From positions 80,206-144,205 of the forward strand of contig DASYQS010000059.1 in the NCBI GenBank assembly GCA_036005185.1: a DNA stretch of 64,000 bases, given 5' to 3'. This document shows, one piece after another, positions 9,329 through 17,785 of this stretch (the stretch's first letter is position 1; each line of letters starts with the position of its first letter). The notes beneath the pieces were generated by a model that had not been told where the DNA came from, did not search any database, and saw only the letters and a program-made list of their open reading frames with translations. The DNA is from VBAU01 sp036005185. GTDB lineage: Bacteria > Bacteroidota > Bacteroidia > Chitinophagales > Chitinophagaceae. The position numbers and the translations under genes are program-made.

Positions 9329-10253
9329 TCTTATTCTCCTTTTCCGTGTTTTGTATAGAATATAAAATCGACCCAAAGAGGCAAACCACAATTACCATCA
9401 ATGATACCCATACAGGAACGTAAATATGCACGGCCTCGGCCAGCATTTTAAGGCCAATGAATATGAGTATAATAGCAATTCCCTGCTGCAGGTATTCAAA
9501 CTGGTTAACTGCTCCCTGCAAGAGAAAAAATAATGATCGCAACCCAAGCACGGCAAAAATATTACTGGTATAGATCACCAGCCGATCCTGCGAAATAGCA
9601 AACACAGCGGGAATACTATCCAATGCAAAAACGATATCGGTTGTTGCCAGTAAAACAATGACAACAAAAACAGTTGTAAAAAATCGCTTGTCATTTTTTA
9701 TTACTGTAAATTTTCCACTCACATCTTCAGCATAGATCGGTAAAATTTTTTTCATCCAGCGATATACAATGTTTTTCTGCGGATCATATTGCGATTCTTT
9801 TTTAACTGCAAAAATCTTTACTCCTGTGATCAGAAGTATGACCCCGAATATATAGAGTATCCACTCAAACTTAGCTACCAGCGCAACCCCAACTGTGATA
9901 AAAAGAATACGGAAAACAATCGCAAGCAGAATACCAATAAGCAATACCCTGGCATAATGTTTTTGCTGTACATTAAAAAAAGTAAAGATGAGAATAAAAA
10001 CAAAGATGTTATCAATGCTCAGGCTCCATTCCATTAAATAAGCGCTGATATACTCCAGTGCGATTGTATGTCCTCGCTCAAGCCAGGTGAAACCAAAATA
10101 ACCAAAGGCCAGGGCAACCCAGAAAACAGTTTGCCATAGTGCCTTGCGAATAGTAATTGCGGAGCCTTTTTTGCTGAGCAAGCCTAGATCAAAACTGATT
10201 GCCAATAATAAAATAGCGCCGAAAACAAGATAGCTGAGCTGCGTAGTATTCAT
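9318..10253 (-). CDS. TerC family integral membrane protein
   Basis: A 311-residue polytopic membrane protein of the TerC/Alx family. It has about nine hydrophobic helices and the conserved acidic motifs EWSLSIDNIFVFILIF and TDIVFALDSIPAVFAIS, whose Asp residues are thought to handle cations. Relatives include tellurite-resistance TerC and the manganese exporter Alx. No other ter genes are nearby, so a metal-homeostasis role is more likely than tellurite resistance (inference). It starts at the ATG at 10253, and its end overlaps the murF-alr start by 11 bp, implying translational coupling. Confidence 0.92.
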   Translation of the reverse strand: MNTTQLSYLVFGAILLLAISFDLGLLSKKGSAITIRKALWQTVFWVALAFGYFGFTWLERGHTIALEYISAYLMEWSLSIDNIFVFILIFTFFNVQQKHYARVLLIGILLAIVFRILFITVGVALVAKFEWILYIFGVILLITGVKIFAVKKESQYDPQKNIVYRWMKKILPIYAEDVSGKFTVIKNDKRFFTTVFVVIVLLATTDIVFALDSIPAVFAISQDRLVIYTSNIFAVLGLRSLFFLLQGAVNQFEYLQQGIAIILIFIGLKMLAEAVHIYVPVWVSLMVIVVCLFGSILYSIQNTEKENKNGV

Positions 10254-10356
10254 CCATTCATATTAAGTGAGCAAAGATAATCGGAGTTTATGGTTTGGGG
10301 TTTCTGGTTTAAGTTTGAAACTCGGTGATCAAGCCTTCGTCTTATTAACGAAAAAC

Positions 10357-12069
10357 TTAACTGGTGGCATATTTTTTCTTGCGCAATTGCTGGTAAATAA
10401 AACCAAATAAAATAATAAGCAGAACGGGTAAGGCGATATTTATAAATTGCCAGGTTGTTTTTTGTTCTTTTACTTTTTTTGAATCAAGAAGCCGAAGGAT
10501 AATGTTTTTATTGCGCATTTCAATAATACCTGGCTTATCGGTTAAATATTCAATACTATTCATTAAAAATTCCCTGTTTGCAAATTGGTAACTGTATTGA
10601 GGGTTATCGATTGTTGAAATATTTAATCCCATAGGCAGGGGACCATATTTTTGTGAAAAATCATTTAACACCATATCCCCGTCCGCAACCACAATAATTT
10701 TATTTTCCGTTTCACAAGCATCCCGGAAAGGAATCCCATAGCTTTCCAAGCTGTCTCTTTCCGCCTTGCCTATTCGATTTTTATAAAATGAAGTAAAATG
10801 GCCCTCTAGCAATGCAGCAACCGGGATGTTACTTTGTTTAAATAATTCATTTTGAGGTGCATTTTTGTTTTCATTCAGACTAATTATAGCAGGAGTACTA
10901 ATGATTCTTGAATTCGGCGAAGAGCGCAATAGGAATGTTTTTTTAACGCCAGGAGCTTTAACGGTATCTATAGAATTTACAAAACGACCTTCCACTAGCC
11001 CAAGATTTCTGTTAACAGAATGATTGTTGTCAGAACTGAACAATGGATAGTAGTTCCAGTGTAAATAATCTTCCTGCGGATTCGATGCGTTACCACCAAC
11101 AATAAATTTCATATAATCGCATTGCAGATCCATAACCAAATCCGTGTTGATACGCACACCATATTTAAATAATAGATCTTCAAGATTCAAACCTCTGTCA
11201 TAAGCAATAACTTGAGATTTGAATCGGAGGCTATCCTGTTCGGCAAATAATTCATCTATGAATAGTAGAACTCTTCCTCCGCGCATAACAAACTGATCTA
11301 TTTTTAATTTTTCCTGATCATTAAAAGGCCTGGAAGGCTTTACAATGATGAGAGTGCTGAAAGTGTCGGAAATAAACTTTTGTGTTTCAAGATTAATTGT
11401 AAATAACTGGTAATTCTTACTGAGTGTTTGCCAAAGATCATAAGTTTCCGGACCGGTTGGCTCACCATTTCCAATAGAATAGGCCATCAAAGGTTTTGAG
11501 GGATCTATTAAGTCATCTAATGTTTTAATAAACTGATACTCCATCAAGGCCTCTGCATCATTTATTTCTTGTTGTGTAATCACTCTTTTGCCTCCGGAAT
11601 ATAAATTGACAAGAGCTTGTTTGTCCTTGTAATGAATTAATGCTACCGGAAAAACCATTTGCTGTTTCTGGCCTTCCTTAATTTGTACGGTAAGATTTAT
11701 TGAGTAGGCCCCTAACCCAGTTAATGTATCAGCATATCGTTTCCCGCTCTCATTTGGTATTTCTTCTTCAGGTGAGATAAAATTGTATTGGATCTTTGAA
11801 CTATTACGATCTTTCAGTAATTGCAAAAATTCTTCTGTACTTTTTGAAAGTTTTTTAAATCCTGCAGGAAAATCGCCTTTAAGGAAAACATCGATATAAA
11901 CAACATCGCTTAAATTTTTTATTATTTGGCCGCTAGCCTTGCTCAGCGTATATCTTTTTTCCTTAGTTAAATCAAGACGGGAATGAAAAACGGCAGCTAG
12001 GAAATTAATGCCAACTAGGATAAGTAATAAAAAAATCAGCCAAAATTTTGATGCTATGATTTTTCTCAT
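10357..12069 (-). CDS. gldG: Gliding-motility ABC transporter component GldG
   Basis: A 570-residue protein with one N-terminal transmembrane helix (FWLIFLLLILVGINFLAAVF), a large extracytoplasmic region and one C-terminal helix near residues 545-562. This is the GldG layout of the Bacteroidota gliding ABC transporter (GldA/GldF/GldG). Family-like text includes RYTLSKASGQIIKNL near the N-terminus, LITQQEINDAEALMEYQ-type sequence and the GGRVLLFIDE region. It begins 7 nt after gldF on the same strand. The partner ATPase gldA is not in this window. Presence of gldFG with T9SS-sorted proteins fits surface motility, but does not prove gliding. Confidence 0.93.
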   Translation of the reverse strand: MRKIIASKFWLIFLLLILVGINFLAAVFHSRLDLTKEKRYTLSKASGQIIKNLSDVVYIDVFLKGDFPAGFKKLSKSTEEFLQLLKDRNSSKIQYNFISPEEEIPNESGKRYADTLTGLGAYSINLTVQIKEGQKQQMVFPVALIHYKDKQALVNLYSGGKRVITQQEINDAEALMEYQFIKTLDDLIDPSKPLMAYSIGNGEPTGPETYDLWQTLSKNYQLFTINLETQKFISDTFSTLIIVKPSRPFNDQEKLKIDQFVMRGGRVLLFIDELFAEQDSLRFKSQVIAYDRGLNLEDLLFKYGVRINTDLVMDLQCDYMKFIVGGNASNPQEDYLHWNYYPLFSSDNNHSVNRNLGLVEGRFVNSIDTVKAPGVKKTFLLRSSPNSRIISTPAIISLNENKNAPQNELFKQSNIPVAALLEGHFTSFYKNRIGKAERDSLESYGIPFRDACETENKIIVVADGDMVLNDFSQKYGPLPMGLNISTIDNPQYSYQFANREFLMNSIEYLTDKPGIIEMRNKNIILRLLDSKKVKEQKTTWQFINIALPVLLIILFGFIYQQLRKKKYATS

Positions 12070-12076
12070 TTCCGGC

Positions 12077-12796
12077 TTAACGCTTTAATAAGTTACGGTT
12101 GGTTATTAAAAGAAATAAAATAACGACGCTGAAAAAATAAATAACATCTCGGGAATCAATTACGCCACGGCTTATACTGCGATAATGAAAATCAATGCCT
12201 GCCATCTCTATGTAATAGTCTGCGCCACCGCTTAAGCCGGGTAGTCTGCTAATAGCACTAAATCCATAATAGACCAAAGCACAGCCAACCAAGCTTACAA
12301 TAAATGCTACTACGGAATTATTTGTAAAACTGCTGGCACAAATTCCTATAGAAGTAAATACTGCGGTTAAAAAAATAAGCCCAATGTATGAACCAATGGT
12401 AGCACCTGTATCAATGCCTTCATTCGATGATAGTTTTTGAATGGAAAAAATATAAATGATGGTAGGCAATATAGCTATTAACACAACGATCAAACTGCCA
12501 AAATATTTCCCTGCTATAATTTGCGTCCGGCTGAGTGGCCTTGTTTGCAATATTTCATAAGTGCCTGCCTTAAACTCGTCGGCAAAACTGCGCATAGTTA
12601 TAGCAGGAATCAACAATAATAATATCCACGGCGAAAGCTCAAAGAAACGTTCCAGCATGGCGTAGCCAAAATCAAAAATATTGTTTTCAAAAACAAATAA
12701 TACCAAACCATTCACCAATAAAAAAACGATGATAGCAATATAACCTGTAAGACTGCTGAAGAATTGCCTGAGCTCTTTTTTGCAGATTGACCACAT
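12077..12796 (-). CDS. gldF: Gliding-motility ABC transporter permease GldF
   Basis: A 239-residue ABC-2 type permease with six hydrophobic helices. It contains ELRQFFSSLTGYIAI at the N-terminus and the conserved SFADEFKAGTYEILQTRPLSR cytoplasmic loop typical of GldF. It is the membrane partner of GldG, whose gene follows after 7 nt. The start is the only sensible ATG (MWSICKKELRQF). A GCCTGCC palindrome lies immediately upstream. Confidence 0.93.
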   Translation of the reverse strand: MWSICKKELRQFFSSLTGYIAIIVFLLVNGLVLFVFENNIFDFGYAMLERFFELSPWILLLLIPAITMRSFADEFKAGTYEILQTRPLSRTQIIAGKYFGSLIVVLIAILPTIIYIFSIQKLSSNEGIDTGATIGSYIGLIFLTAVFTSIGICASSFTNNSVVAFIVSLVGCALVYYGFSAISRLPGLSGGADYYIEMAGIDFHYRSISRGVIDSRDVIYFFSVVILFLLITNRNLLKR

Positions 12797-12809
12797 GCTG
12801 ATTGAAGAT

Positions 12810-12829
12810 TGCCTGCCTACCGGCAGGCA
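12810..12829. repeat. GCCTGCC palindrome upstream of gldF
   Basis: Arms TGCCTGCC (12810-12817) and GGCAGGCA (12822-12829) with a 4-nt loop. Same family as the palindrome inside murF-alr. It lies in the 160-bp divergent space between gldF and the proline-rich gene. Confidence 0.7.
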
Positions 12830-12956
12830 GGTGCAAAATAAGTTAAACTAAGAACATATTAAGAACATTTGAATTCTTTTAACCGGAACACTCACCTAAT
12901 TTTTAAAAAATATTATGGAAAAGAAACAGCATAGCATCTTAACTGAAATTTTTTTT

Positions 12957-13328
12957 ATGAGAAAGTTAGTTTTTCATTTATCTACGTATGCTATTGTCTC
13001 CATGGTTTCAGTAAACATTTATTCACAAAAAGATGTGCCTCCGCCCCCGCCCCCTCCACCACCGCCGAAAGTGGAAGTGTCGAAATTTGAGCCCCCTGTT
13101 ATTACAGTGAAGGGTAAGGAGGCAGATGCATTTTATAAAAGAAATCCTTCTGTTGCAGATATATCGCGACAAGGAAATATAATCACACTTAAACTCAAAA
13201 ATGGAGAAAAGGAAAAATATGATATGAAGAAAGCGGATGAAAAAAAGAGTTTTACAGGCAAATACGGCGCTTCGCCAATTCCGCCGCCTCCACCGCCACC
13301 TCCTCCTAAAATAAAAGAAAAAAGTTGA
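12957..13328 (+). CDS. Small secreted polyproline protein
   Basis: A 123-residue protein of unknown function. A signal peptide (MRKLVFHLSTYAIVSMVSVN, cleaved near IYSQ) leads into a run of ten prolines. The centre contains FEPPVITVKGKEADAFYKRNP and IITLKLKNGEKEKYD, and a second polyproline run lies near the end. An in-frame ATG at 12915 would add 14 residues but would place a charged stretch before the signal peptide, so the second ATG is preferred. The central segment may be a short beta domain. The protein is probably periplasmic or surface-exposed. The opposite strand of the proline tracts creates a spurious polyglycine frame. Confidence 0.65.
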   Translation: MRKLVFHLSTYAIVSMVSVNIYSQKDVPPPPPPPPPPKVEVSKFEPPVITVKGKEADAFYKRNPSVADISRQGNIITLKLKNGEKEKYDMKKADEKKSFTGKYGASPIPPPPPPPPPKIKEKS

Positions 13329-13344
13329 TGATTGTTTTGATGAA

Positions 13345-13376
13345 AGTCCTTCAAATCAAAACCTGAAGGACTCTTT
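13345..13376 (+). terminator. Rho-independent-like terminator
   Basis: Arms AGTCCTTC (13345-13352) and GAAGGACT (13365-13372) with a 12-nt loop are followed by CTTTT. It sits between the convergent proline-rich gene and iscA-like gene and could serve both. Confidence 0.7.
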
Positions 13377-13387
13377 TATAGGAGTTA

Positions 13388-13741
13388 TTAAACAGCAAAA
13401 CTTTCACCGCAACCACAGGTGCGACTTGCGTTGGGATTAATGAAATGAAACCCTTTGCCATTAAGACCATCGGAAAAATCCAGAGTGGTATTTACCAGGT
13501 ATAAAAAGCTTTTGAGATCAGTAACGATTTTCATTCCATTGTTTTCAAAGACCTGGTCAGTGGATTTTTGTTCATTATCAAAGTCAAGTTTATAACTTAA
13601 TCCTGAACAGCCACCACCTACCACGCCCACGCGAAGAAAATAGGAAGGATCATTTCCAATGCCGGCCTCTCCCATCAGCTGAATAACTTTTTCTTTCGCT
13701 TTATCACTTATATAAATGCCATTTTCTATTGCTACACTCAT
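13388..13741 (-). CDS. Iron-sulfur cluster assembly/carrier protein (IscA/SufA/ErpA family)
   Basis: A 117-residue A-type Fe-S carrier. The three conserved cysteines are visible: one in GGGCSGLSYKLDF and two in the C-terminal TCGCGESFAV. Such proteins deliver Fe-S clusters to apoproteins in the cytosol. It follows the cysteine desulfurase gene by 5 nt, so sulfur donor and cluster carrier are cotranscribed. Sequence alone does not separate IscA, SufA and ErpA subtypes. Confidence 0.92.
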   Translation of the reverse strand: MSVAIENGIYISDKAKEKVIQLMGEAGIGNDPSYFLRVGVVGGGCSGLSYKLDFDNEQKSTDQVFENNGMKIVTDLKSFLYLVNTTLDFSDGLNGKGFHFINPNASRTCGCGESFAV

Positions 13742-13746
13742 ATTTT

Positions 13747-14922
13747 TTATTTTAGATCTGAAATATTTGTCATTTCTCTCAATTTAGCAACTGCATTTTT
13801 TACTTGCTCGATTGTATAATCAATTTCTTCTTCGGTTGTATATCGTCCCAAGCTAAAACGCAGCGAACTGCTAGCCAGGTCATCAGCTAAGCCCAACGCC
13901 TTCAATACATATGAAGGTTCTAATGAAGCTGACATACAAGCCGATCCCGATGACACGGCTATGTTTTTATTAAGACCCATCATTAAACTTTCGCTATTTG
14001 CATATTTAAAAGAAATATTTGTAACATTTGGCAAGCGATGTACCGTATCTCCATTCAAATGTGTTTCTTCAATACTTAATAATGCTTTTTCAAGTCGATC
14101 TTTGAGCTTGTTAATTCTATCTTTGTCTTGATGCATTTCATTCATACAAAGTTCACAGGCTTTTCCAAAGCCAACTATACCTGGTACATTTAATGTGCCG
14201 CTTCTTATTCCTCTTTCGTGTCCGCCGCCATCCATTTGAGGCGTTAGTTTTACTCTTGGATTTTTTCTTCGTACATATAAAGCACCTGTGCCTTTTGGTC
14301 CATACATTTTGTGTGAACTAAAAGACATCAGGCCAATACCATCTTTATTTACATCTACAGGAATTTTTCCTATAGCTTGCGTTGCATCAGTAAAAACCAA
14401 TACCCCTCTTTTTTTTGAGATTATACTAATATCCTTTATGGGCATAATAGTTCCAATCTCATTATTGGCAAACATAATGGCAACTAAAATGGTAGTTGAT
14501 TTAAAGGCAGCTTCTAGCTCATTCAGATCAATCAACCCATTCTCTTTCACTTTTAAATAAGTTACTTCAGCGCCCTGTTTTTCTAAATGACTGCAAGGGT
14601 CAAGCACAGCTCGATGTTCAATATTGCATGAAATAATGTGATTGCCTTTGCTTTTATATGTTTCGAACACTCCCTTTATTGCAAGGTTGTCGGCTTCGGT
14701 TGCCCCGGAAGTAAATATGATCTCTTTTGGTTCGGCGCCAATTAATTTTGCTACTTGTTCGCGGGCATAATTTACAGCCTCTTCAGCTTGCCACCCAAAA
14801 ACATGGTTGCGGCTGGCAGCATTACCAAAATTCTCGGTAAAATAAGGTATCATTGCCTCTACAACTCTTGGATCGCAAGGAGTTGTAGCATTATAGTCCA
14901 AATAAACCGGAAGTTTTAACAT
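13747..14922 (-). CDS. iscS: Cysteine desulfurase (IscS/NifS family)
   Basis: A 391-residue PLP enzyme that takes sulfur from cysteine for Fe-S cluster and thio-cofactor synthesis. Visible are LDYNATTPCDPRV at the N-terminus, TSGATEADNLAIKG, the PLP lysine in SFSSHKMYGPKGTGAL, RSGTLNVPGIVGFG, and the active-site cysteine in SSGSACMSASLEPS. The ATG at 14922 is preferred over the in-frame ATG at 14940 because family members begin just before KLPVYLD, and a promoter -7 box at 14951-14958 would leave almost no leader for the longer form. Group I/II status was not resolved. Confidence 0.94.
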   Translation of the reverse strand: MLKLPVYLDYNATTPCDPRVVEAMIPYFTENFGNAASRNHVFGWQAEEAVNYAREQVAKLIGAEPKEIIFTSGATEADNLAIKGVFETYKSKGNHIISCNIEHRAVLDPCSHLEKQGAEVTYLKVKENGLIDLNELEAAFKSTTILVAIMFANNEIGTIMPIKDISIISKKRGVLVFTDATQAIGKIPVDVNKDGIGLMSFSSHKMYGPKGTGALYVRRKNPRVKLTPQMDGGGHERGIRSGTLNVPGIVGFGKACELCMNEMHQDKDRINKLKDRLEKALLSIEETHLNGDTVHRLPNVTNISFKYANSESLMMGLNKNIAVSSGSACMSASLEPSYVLKALGLADDLASSSLRFSLGRYTTEEEIDYTIEQVKNAVAKLREMTNISDLK

Positions 14923-14950
14923 GCTCGAACAAATTATCATCTCAATAACA

Positions 14951-14958
14951 CAAAATTA
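14951..14958 (-). promoter_or_regulatory. Bacteroidota -7 box for iscS
   Basis: TAATTTTG on the minus strand matches the TAnnTTTG consensus. It predicts transcription starting about 20 nt before the chosen iscS start. No convincing -33 TTG is visible. Confidence 0.5.
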
Positions 14959-15135
14959 GTTCAAAGGTTGTAGAAAGAGCTAATTCGCTTTCATACCCTA
15001 ATTTTACGATCACTATATGAGTAAAGGAAGTTCTTCATATGACATTTTATTGGTCCCAGATATAGCGGCCATTTATTGCAAACTCTTGTTTGTTAAAACC
15101 CCTGCGATAATTTCATTCTGTATTTTAAATTTTAA

Positions 15136-15543
15136 ATGATGCACAAGGTTGAGCATATAGGAATTGCTGTCAGATCATTGGCTGCATCTATACCGCTATT
15201 TGAAAAACTATTGAACTGCCAATGCTATAAAACGGAACAAGTGGAAGATGAGAATGTCAATACAGCTTTCTTTCAAAAAGGGGAAACAAAAATTGAACTG
15301 CTTGAAAGTTTAGAGCCGAATGGAGTCATTGACCGGTTTATAGAGAAAAAAGGAGAAGGTATTCACCATATTGCTTTTGAAGTGATGGATATACATTCGG
15401 AAATAGCACGCTTAAAGCAAGAAGGATTTATTTTATTAAATGACACCCCGAAAAAAGGAGCAGATAATAAGCTAGTTTGCTTTTTGCATCCTAAAAGCAG
15501 CAACGGCGTGCTAGTAGAACTTTGTCAAGAAATAAAAAAATAA
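15136..15543 (+). CDS. mce: Methylmalonyl-CoA epimerase
   Basis: A 135-residue VOC-fold enzyme that interconverts (R)- and (S)-methylmalonyl-CoA in propionate metabolism. Diagnostic text is KVEHIGIAVRSL at the start, IELLESL, GEGIHHIAFEVMDI with a metal-binding His, and a C-terminal GVLVELCQ with the metal Glu. Two adjacent ATG codons precede HKVEHIG; either could serve. It is convergent with the following secreted-protein gene and lies alone, away from any mutase gene in this window. Confidence 0.92.
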   Translation: MMHKVEHIGIAVRSLAASIPLFEKLLNCQCYKTEQVEDENVNTAFFQKGETKIELLESLEPNGVIDRFIEKKGEGIHHIAFEVMDIHSEIARLKQEGFILLNDTPKKGADNKLVCFLHPKSSNGVLVELCQEIKK

Positions 15544-15572
15544 AAACCCAGTATAGATATACCAGGTTTTTT
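15544..15572. terminator. Imperfect bidirectional terminator
   Basis: AAACC and GGTTT outer arms and GTATA/TATAC inner arms form an imperfect hairpin followed by a T-run on the plus strand and preceded by an A-run, suiting the convergent mce and secreted-protein genes. Confidence 0.55.
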
Positions 15573-15592
15573 CCTCATCGTCCAAAATATTT

Positions 15593-16588
15593 TTAAAGCA
15601 AAATCTGTTTTGAAAATTTTAGATTCTGCCCGTCAGTTGCTGTAATAATGTAAATTCCTTTGATTGTATTTTGAGCTGCCACTACAACTTGTCCAACCGA
15701 TTCATCAAATGTTTTTTGAGAAACAATCTGTCCTGTGGTAGAGATTAAACGAACTACTACATTTTCCTTTACCTGCTCAGAAAAATGCACATAAATAGAA
15801 TTGGAAGAAGATGCATTTACTTTTATTTCAGCATCACGATTTTCATTTTTTATCGTACGCACAGCAGTAATGGTAAACCTTCCATCAATGTCCACCTGGC
15901 ATATACGGTAATAAACAATTTTACTTGTGATGTCTTTATCTGTGTAAGAATAAGAATGTGAAGACAATGTGTTACTCGCGGCAGTAAGGTGAGCAATCGT
16001 GCTCCAGTCTTTACCATTTTCGCTTCTTTGTACATCAAAATAGCTGCTGCTTATTTCTTCAGCAGTTGCCCATTGTATCAACACATCATTATTTTGGTGA
16101 GCGAGATTAAAGCTTATGAATTTTACAGGCAGAAGAATTGTGATGCCGGAATTAAACCCAAGCGGCGAAGTGCCGGTTGTTTTATTTGCAAATGATGCGG
16201 TTGATAAAGTTCCATCTATGCTGCCTGAAAACTTATCTATCCCTCCAATTTTTAAAGTTTCTGATGGACTGCCTGTGCTGGTTATTGAACCGCCATTGAA
16301 AATAGCAATTGAGCTATTATTATTTATCCAAAGTTTACCATTTGAGAATTTTAGAGTTCCATAAATTTTAATGTATAAAAATTGATTATCGAGATTTTCA
16401 ATGTCGTCAATTATAACAGTTTTGCCTGCTGAAATAACCACAGTATCACCATTCATTGGTAAGCGATCTAGACTCCAGGTTGAAGCGTTCTTCCAATTGC
16501 CATTATTAGCCATAGAATTGATAACAGGATTTGCAAACGTAAAATGTGCTGTGAAAAATACGAGAGCAGTTGTGTAGAGCTTTTTCAT
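15593..16588 (-). CDS. Secreted protein with T9SS C-terminal sorting domain
   Basis: A 331-residue exported protein. A signal peptide (residues 1-19, ending TFA) precedes a beta-rich region with NGNWKNASTWSLDRLPMNGDTVVI, like the G8-type or repetitive beta-helix starts common in Bacteroidota surface proteins. A fibronectin-like segment (WATAEEISSSYFDVQRSENG) follows. The C-terminus (KGIYIITATDGQNLKFSKQILL region) is a type A T9SS sorting domain. It is likely exported across the outer membrane by T9SS; its function is unknown. It is preceded by a well-formed promoter at 16682-16712. Confidence 0.8.
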   Translation of the reverse strand: MKKLYTTALVFFTAHFTFANPVINSMANNGNWKNASTWSLDRLPMNGDTVVISAGKTVIIDDIENLDNQFLYIKIYGTLKFSNGKLWINNNSSIAIFNGGSITSTGSPSETLKIGGIDKFSGSIDGTLSTASFANKTTGTSPLGFNSGITILLPVKFISFNLAHQNNDVLIQWATAEEISSSYFDVQRSENGKDWSTIAHLTAASNTLSSHSYSYTDKDITSKIVYYRICQVDIDGRFTITAVRTIKNENRDAEIKVNASSSNSIYVHFSEQVKENVVVRLISTTGQIVSQKTFDESVGQVVVAAQNTIKGIYIITATDGQNLKFSKQILL

Positions 16589-16983
16589 AATTACGGATTC
16601 TTTATTTTCTTTTTTAGGGTACTAAATCAAACCGGTATTTTTTTCTAAGAGTATTTCCTTACCTGTTTGAAAGAGCGAGCACAAAACTAATGGTAAGCTT
16701 TTTCTCTTGCAAGTGGTCATACTAGTAATTTTTGCAGCTTTGTTCAGAAAGTTTACTTGGCCCTGCCATGTCATTGGTTATAAGCTACATGGAGGGCTTT
16801 GACATTTGTCAAATTCTAAAAAACGAATCGAAAAGGGAAATTTTTTTAGTCTCAAAAGACCAAAAATAGAGAGTAGAATTTCGATAAAAGGGTTAAAATT
16901 TTTACTTAGAAAAGTAGGAGAATACCGACTAAATGGGTTCTCTTAAAAATCTACAACCTCAAAGCGGCATATTATAAAAAAAG
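16589..16983. other. 395-bp intergenic region
   Basis: No credible gene. It holds the promoter of the secreted-protein gene at 16682-16712; the rest, up to the rnc stop, is AT-rich sequence in which I see no repeat or strong hairpin. Confidence 0.6.
16682..16712 (-). promoter_or_regulatory. Bacteroidota promoter of the T9SS secreted-protein gene
   Basis: TTG (complement of 16710-16712), a 20-nt spacer and TAGTTTTG (complement of 16682-16689) match the -33/-7 consensus. It predicts a leader of roughly 85 nt. Confidence 0.65.
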
Positions 16984-17715
16984 TTATTCAGTTTCATCTG
17001 GCTCTTTACCAATACCAAGTTTTTCTACTGCAATTTGTGCGGCAATTTGGCTGGCATCCTTTTTATTAAAAGCTCTTCCTTCTGCAACGGCCTGGCCATC
17101 TACTACAGCTGCAATAGTGAAAAGGCGTCTTCCATTTTCAATATGCTCATGGATGGTTTCAAACTCCAAGGCTTTGCCATTTTTATTTGCCCAGCCATAC
17201 AATTTATTTTTATGATTGATTTCAAGTAACTCCAGATCTTCCATATACATGTGGGGCAAAATAATTCTTTCCGCCACCCATTTGCTTGTTTTCTTATACC
17301 CTTTGTCGAGATAAATGGCACCTACCAGCGCTTCTAAAGTATTGCCAAATATCTGGCTTACTTTTAACGAACTATCCGATTTATTGTAAAGCGTAATTTT
17401 CTTCAATCCCATTCTTAAGGCAATTTCGTTTAACTGCTGACGATTTACCATTTTGCTCCGCATTTCCGTTAAAAACCCTTCGCCTTTATAAGGATAACGC
17501 TTGAATAAATAATCGGCTACCAATGCACTCAAAATAGCATCACCTAAATATTCAAGCCGTTCATTGTTTTCATCAGCGGATTCTCTTACGGAACGATGAG
17601 TGAGTGAAGTTTTATACAGGGAAATATTACCAGGATTAAAACCCAGTATATTTTTTAAATGTTTCTTGAAAGAGTTTCCTGATTCCTTTGGAAAAAACTG
17701 TTTAAAAATATCCAC
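16984..17715 (-). CDS. rnc: Ribonuclease III
   Basis: A 243-residue double-strand-specific endoribonuclease used in rRNA and mRNA processing. The catalytic domain shows NERLEYLGDAILSALVADYLF (RNase III signature with catalytic acids) and the second acidic cluster NTLEALVGAIYLDKGY. The C-terminal 70 residues are a dsRNA-binding domain ending KKDASQIAAQIAVEKLG. It is third in the conserved order acpP-fabF-rnc, 70 bp downstream of fabF. Length is normal. Confidence 0.95.
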   Translation of the reverse strand: MDIFKQFFPKESGNSFKKHLKNILGFNPGNISLYKTSLTHRSVRESADENNERLEYLGDAILSALVADYLFKRYPYKGEGFLTEMRSKMVNRQQLNEIALRMGLKKITLYNKSDSSLKVSQIFGNTLEALVGAIYLDKGYKKTSKWVAERIILPHMYMEDLELLEINHKNKLYGWANKNGKALEFETIHEHIENGRRLFTIAAVVDGQAVAEGRAFNKKDASQIAAQIAVEKLGIGKEPDETE

Positions 17716-17785
17716 AAATCTTAAGCTACAAAATTTTTGACATTCACCGGAAAAATAAAATTAAATTAAATCGATTTTAAGACAA

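Noticed and set aside
9318..10253. TerC-type gene as evidence of a tellurite-resistance operon
   Set aside because: No other ter genes are present; it is coupled to murF-alr instead.
13133..13354. Minus-strand frame with a polyglycine run
   Set aside because: Complement of the polyproline-coding tract on the plus strand; no independent support.
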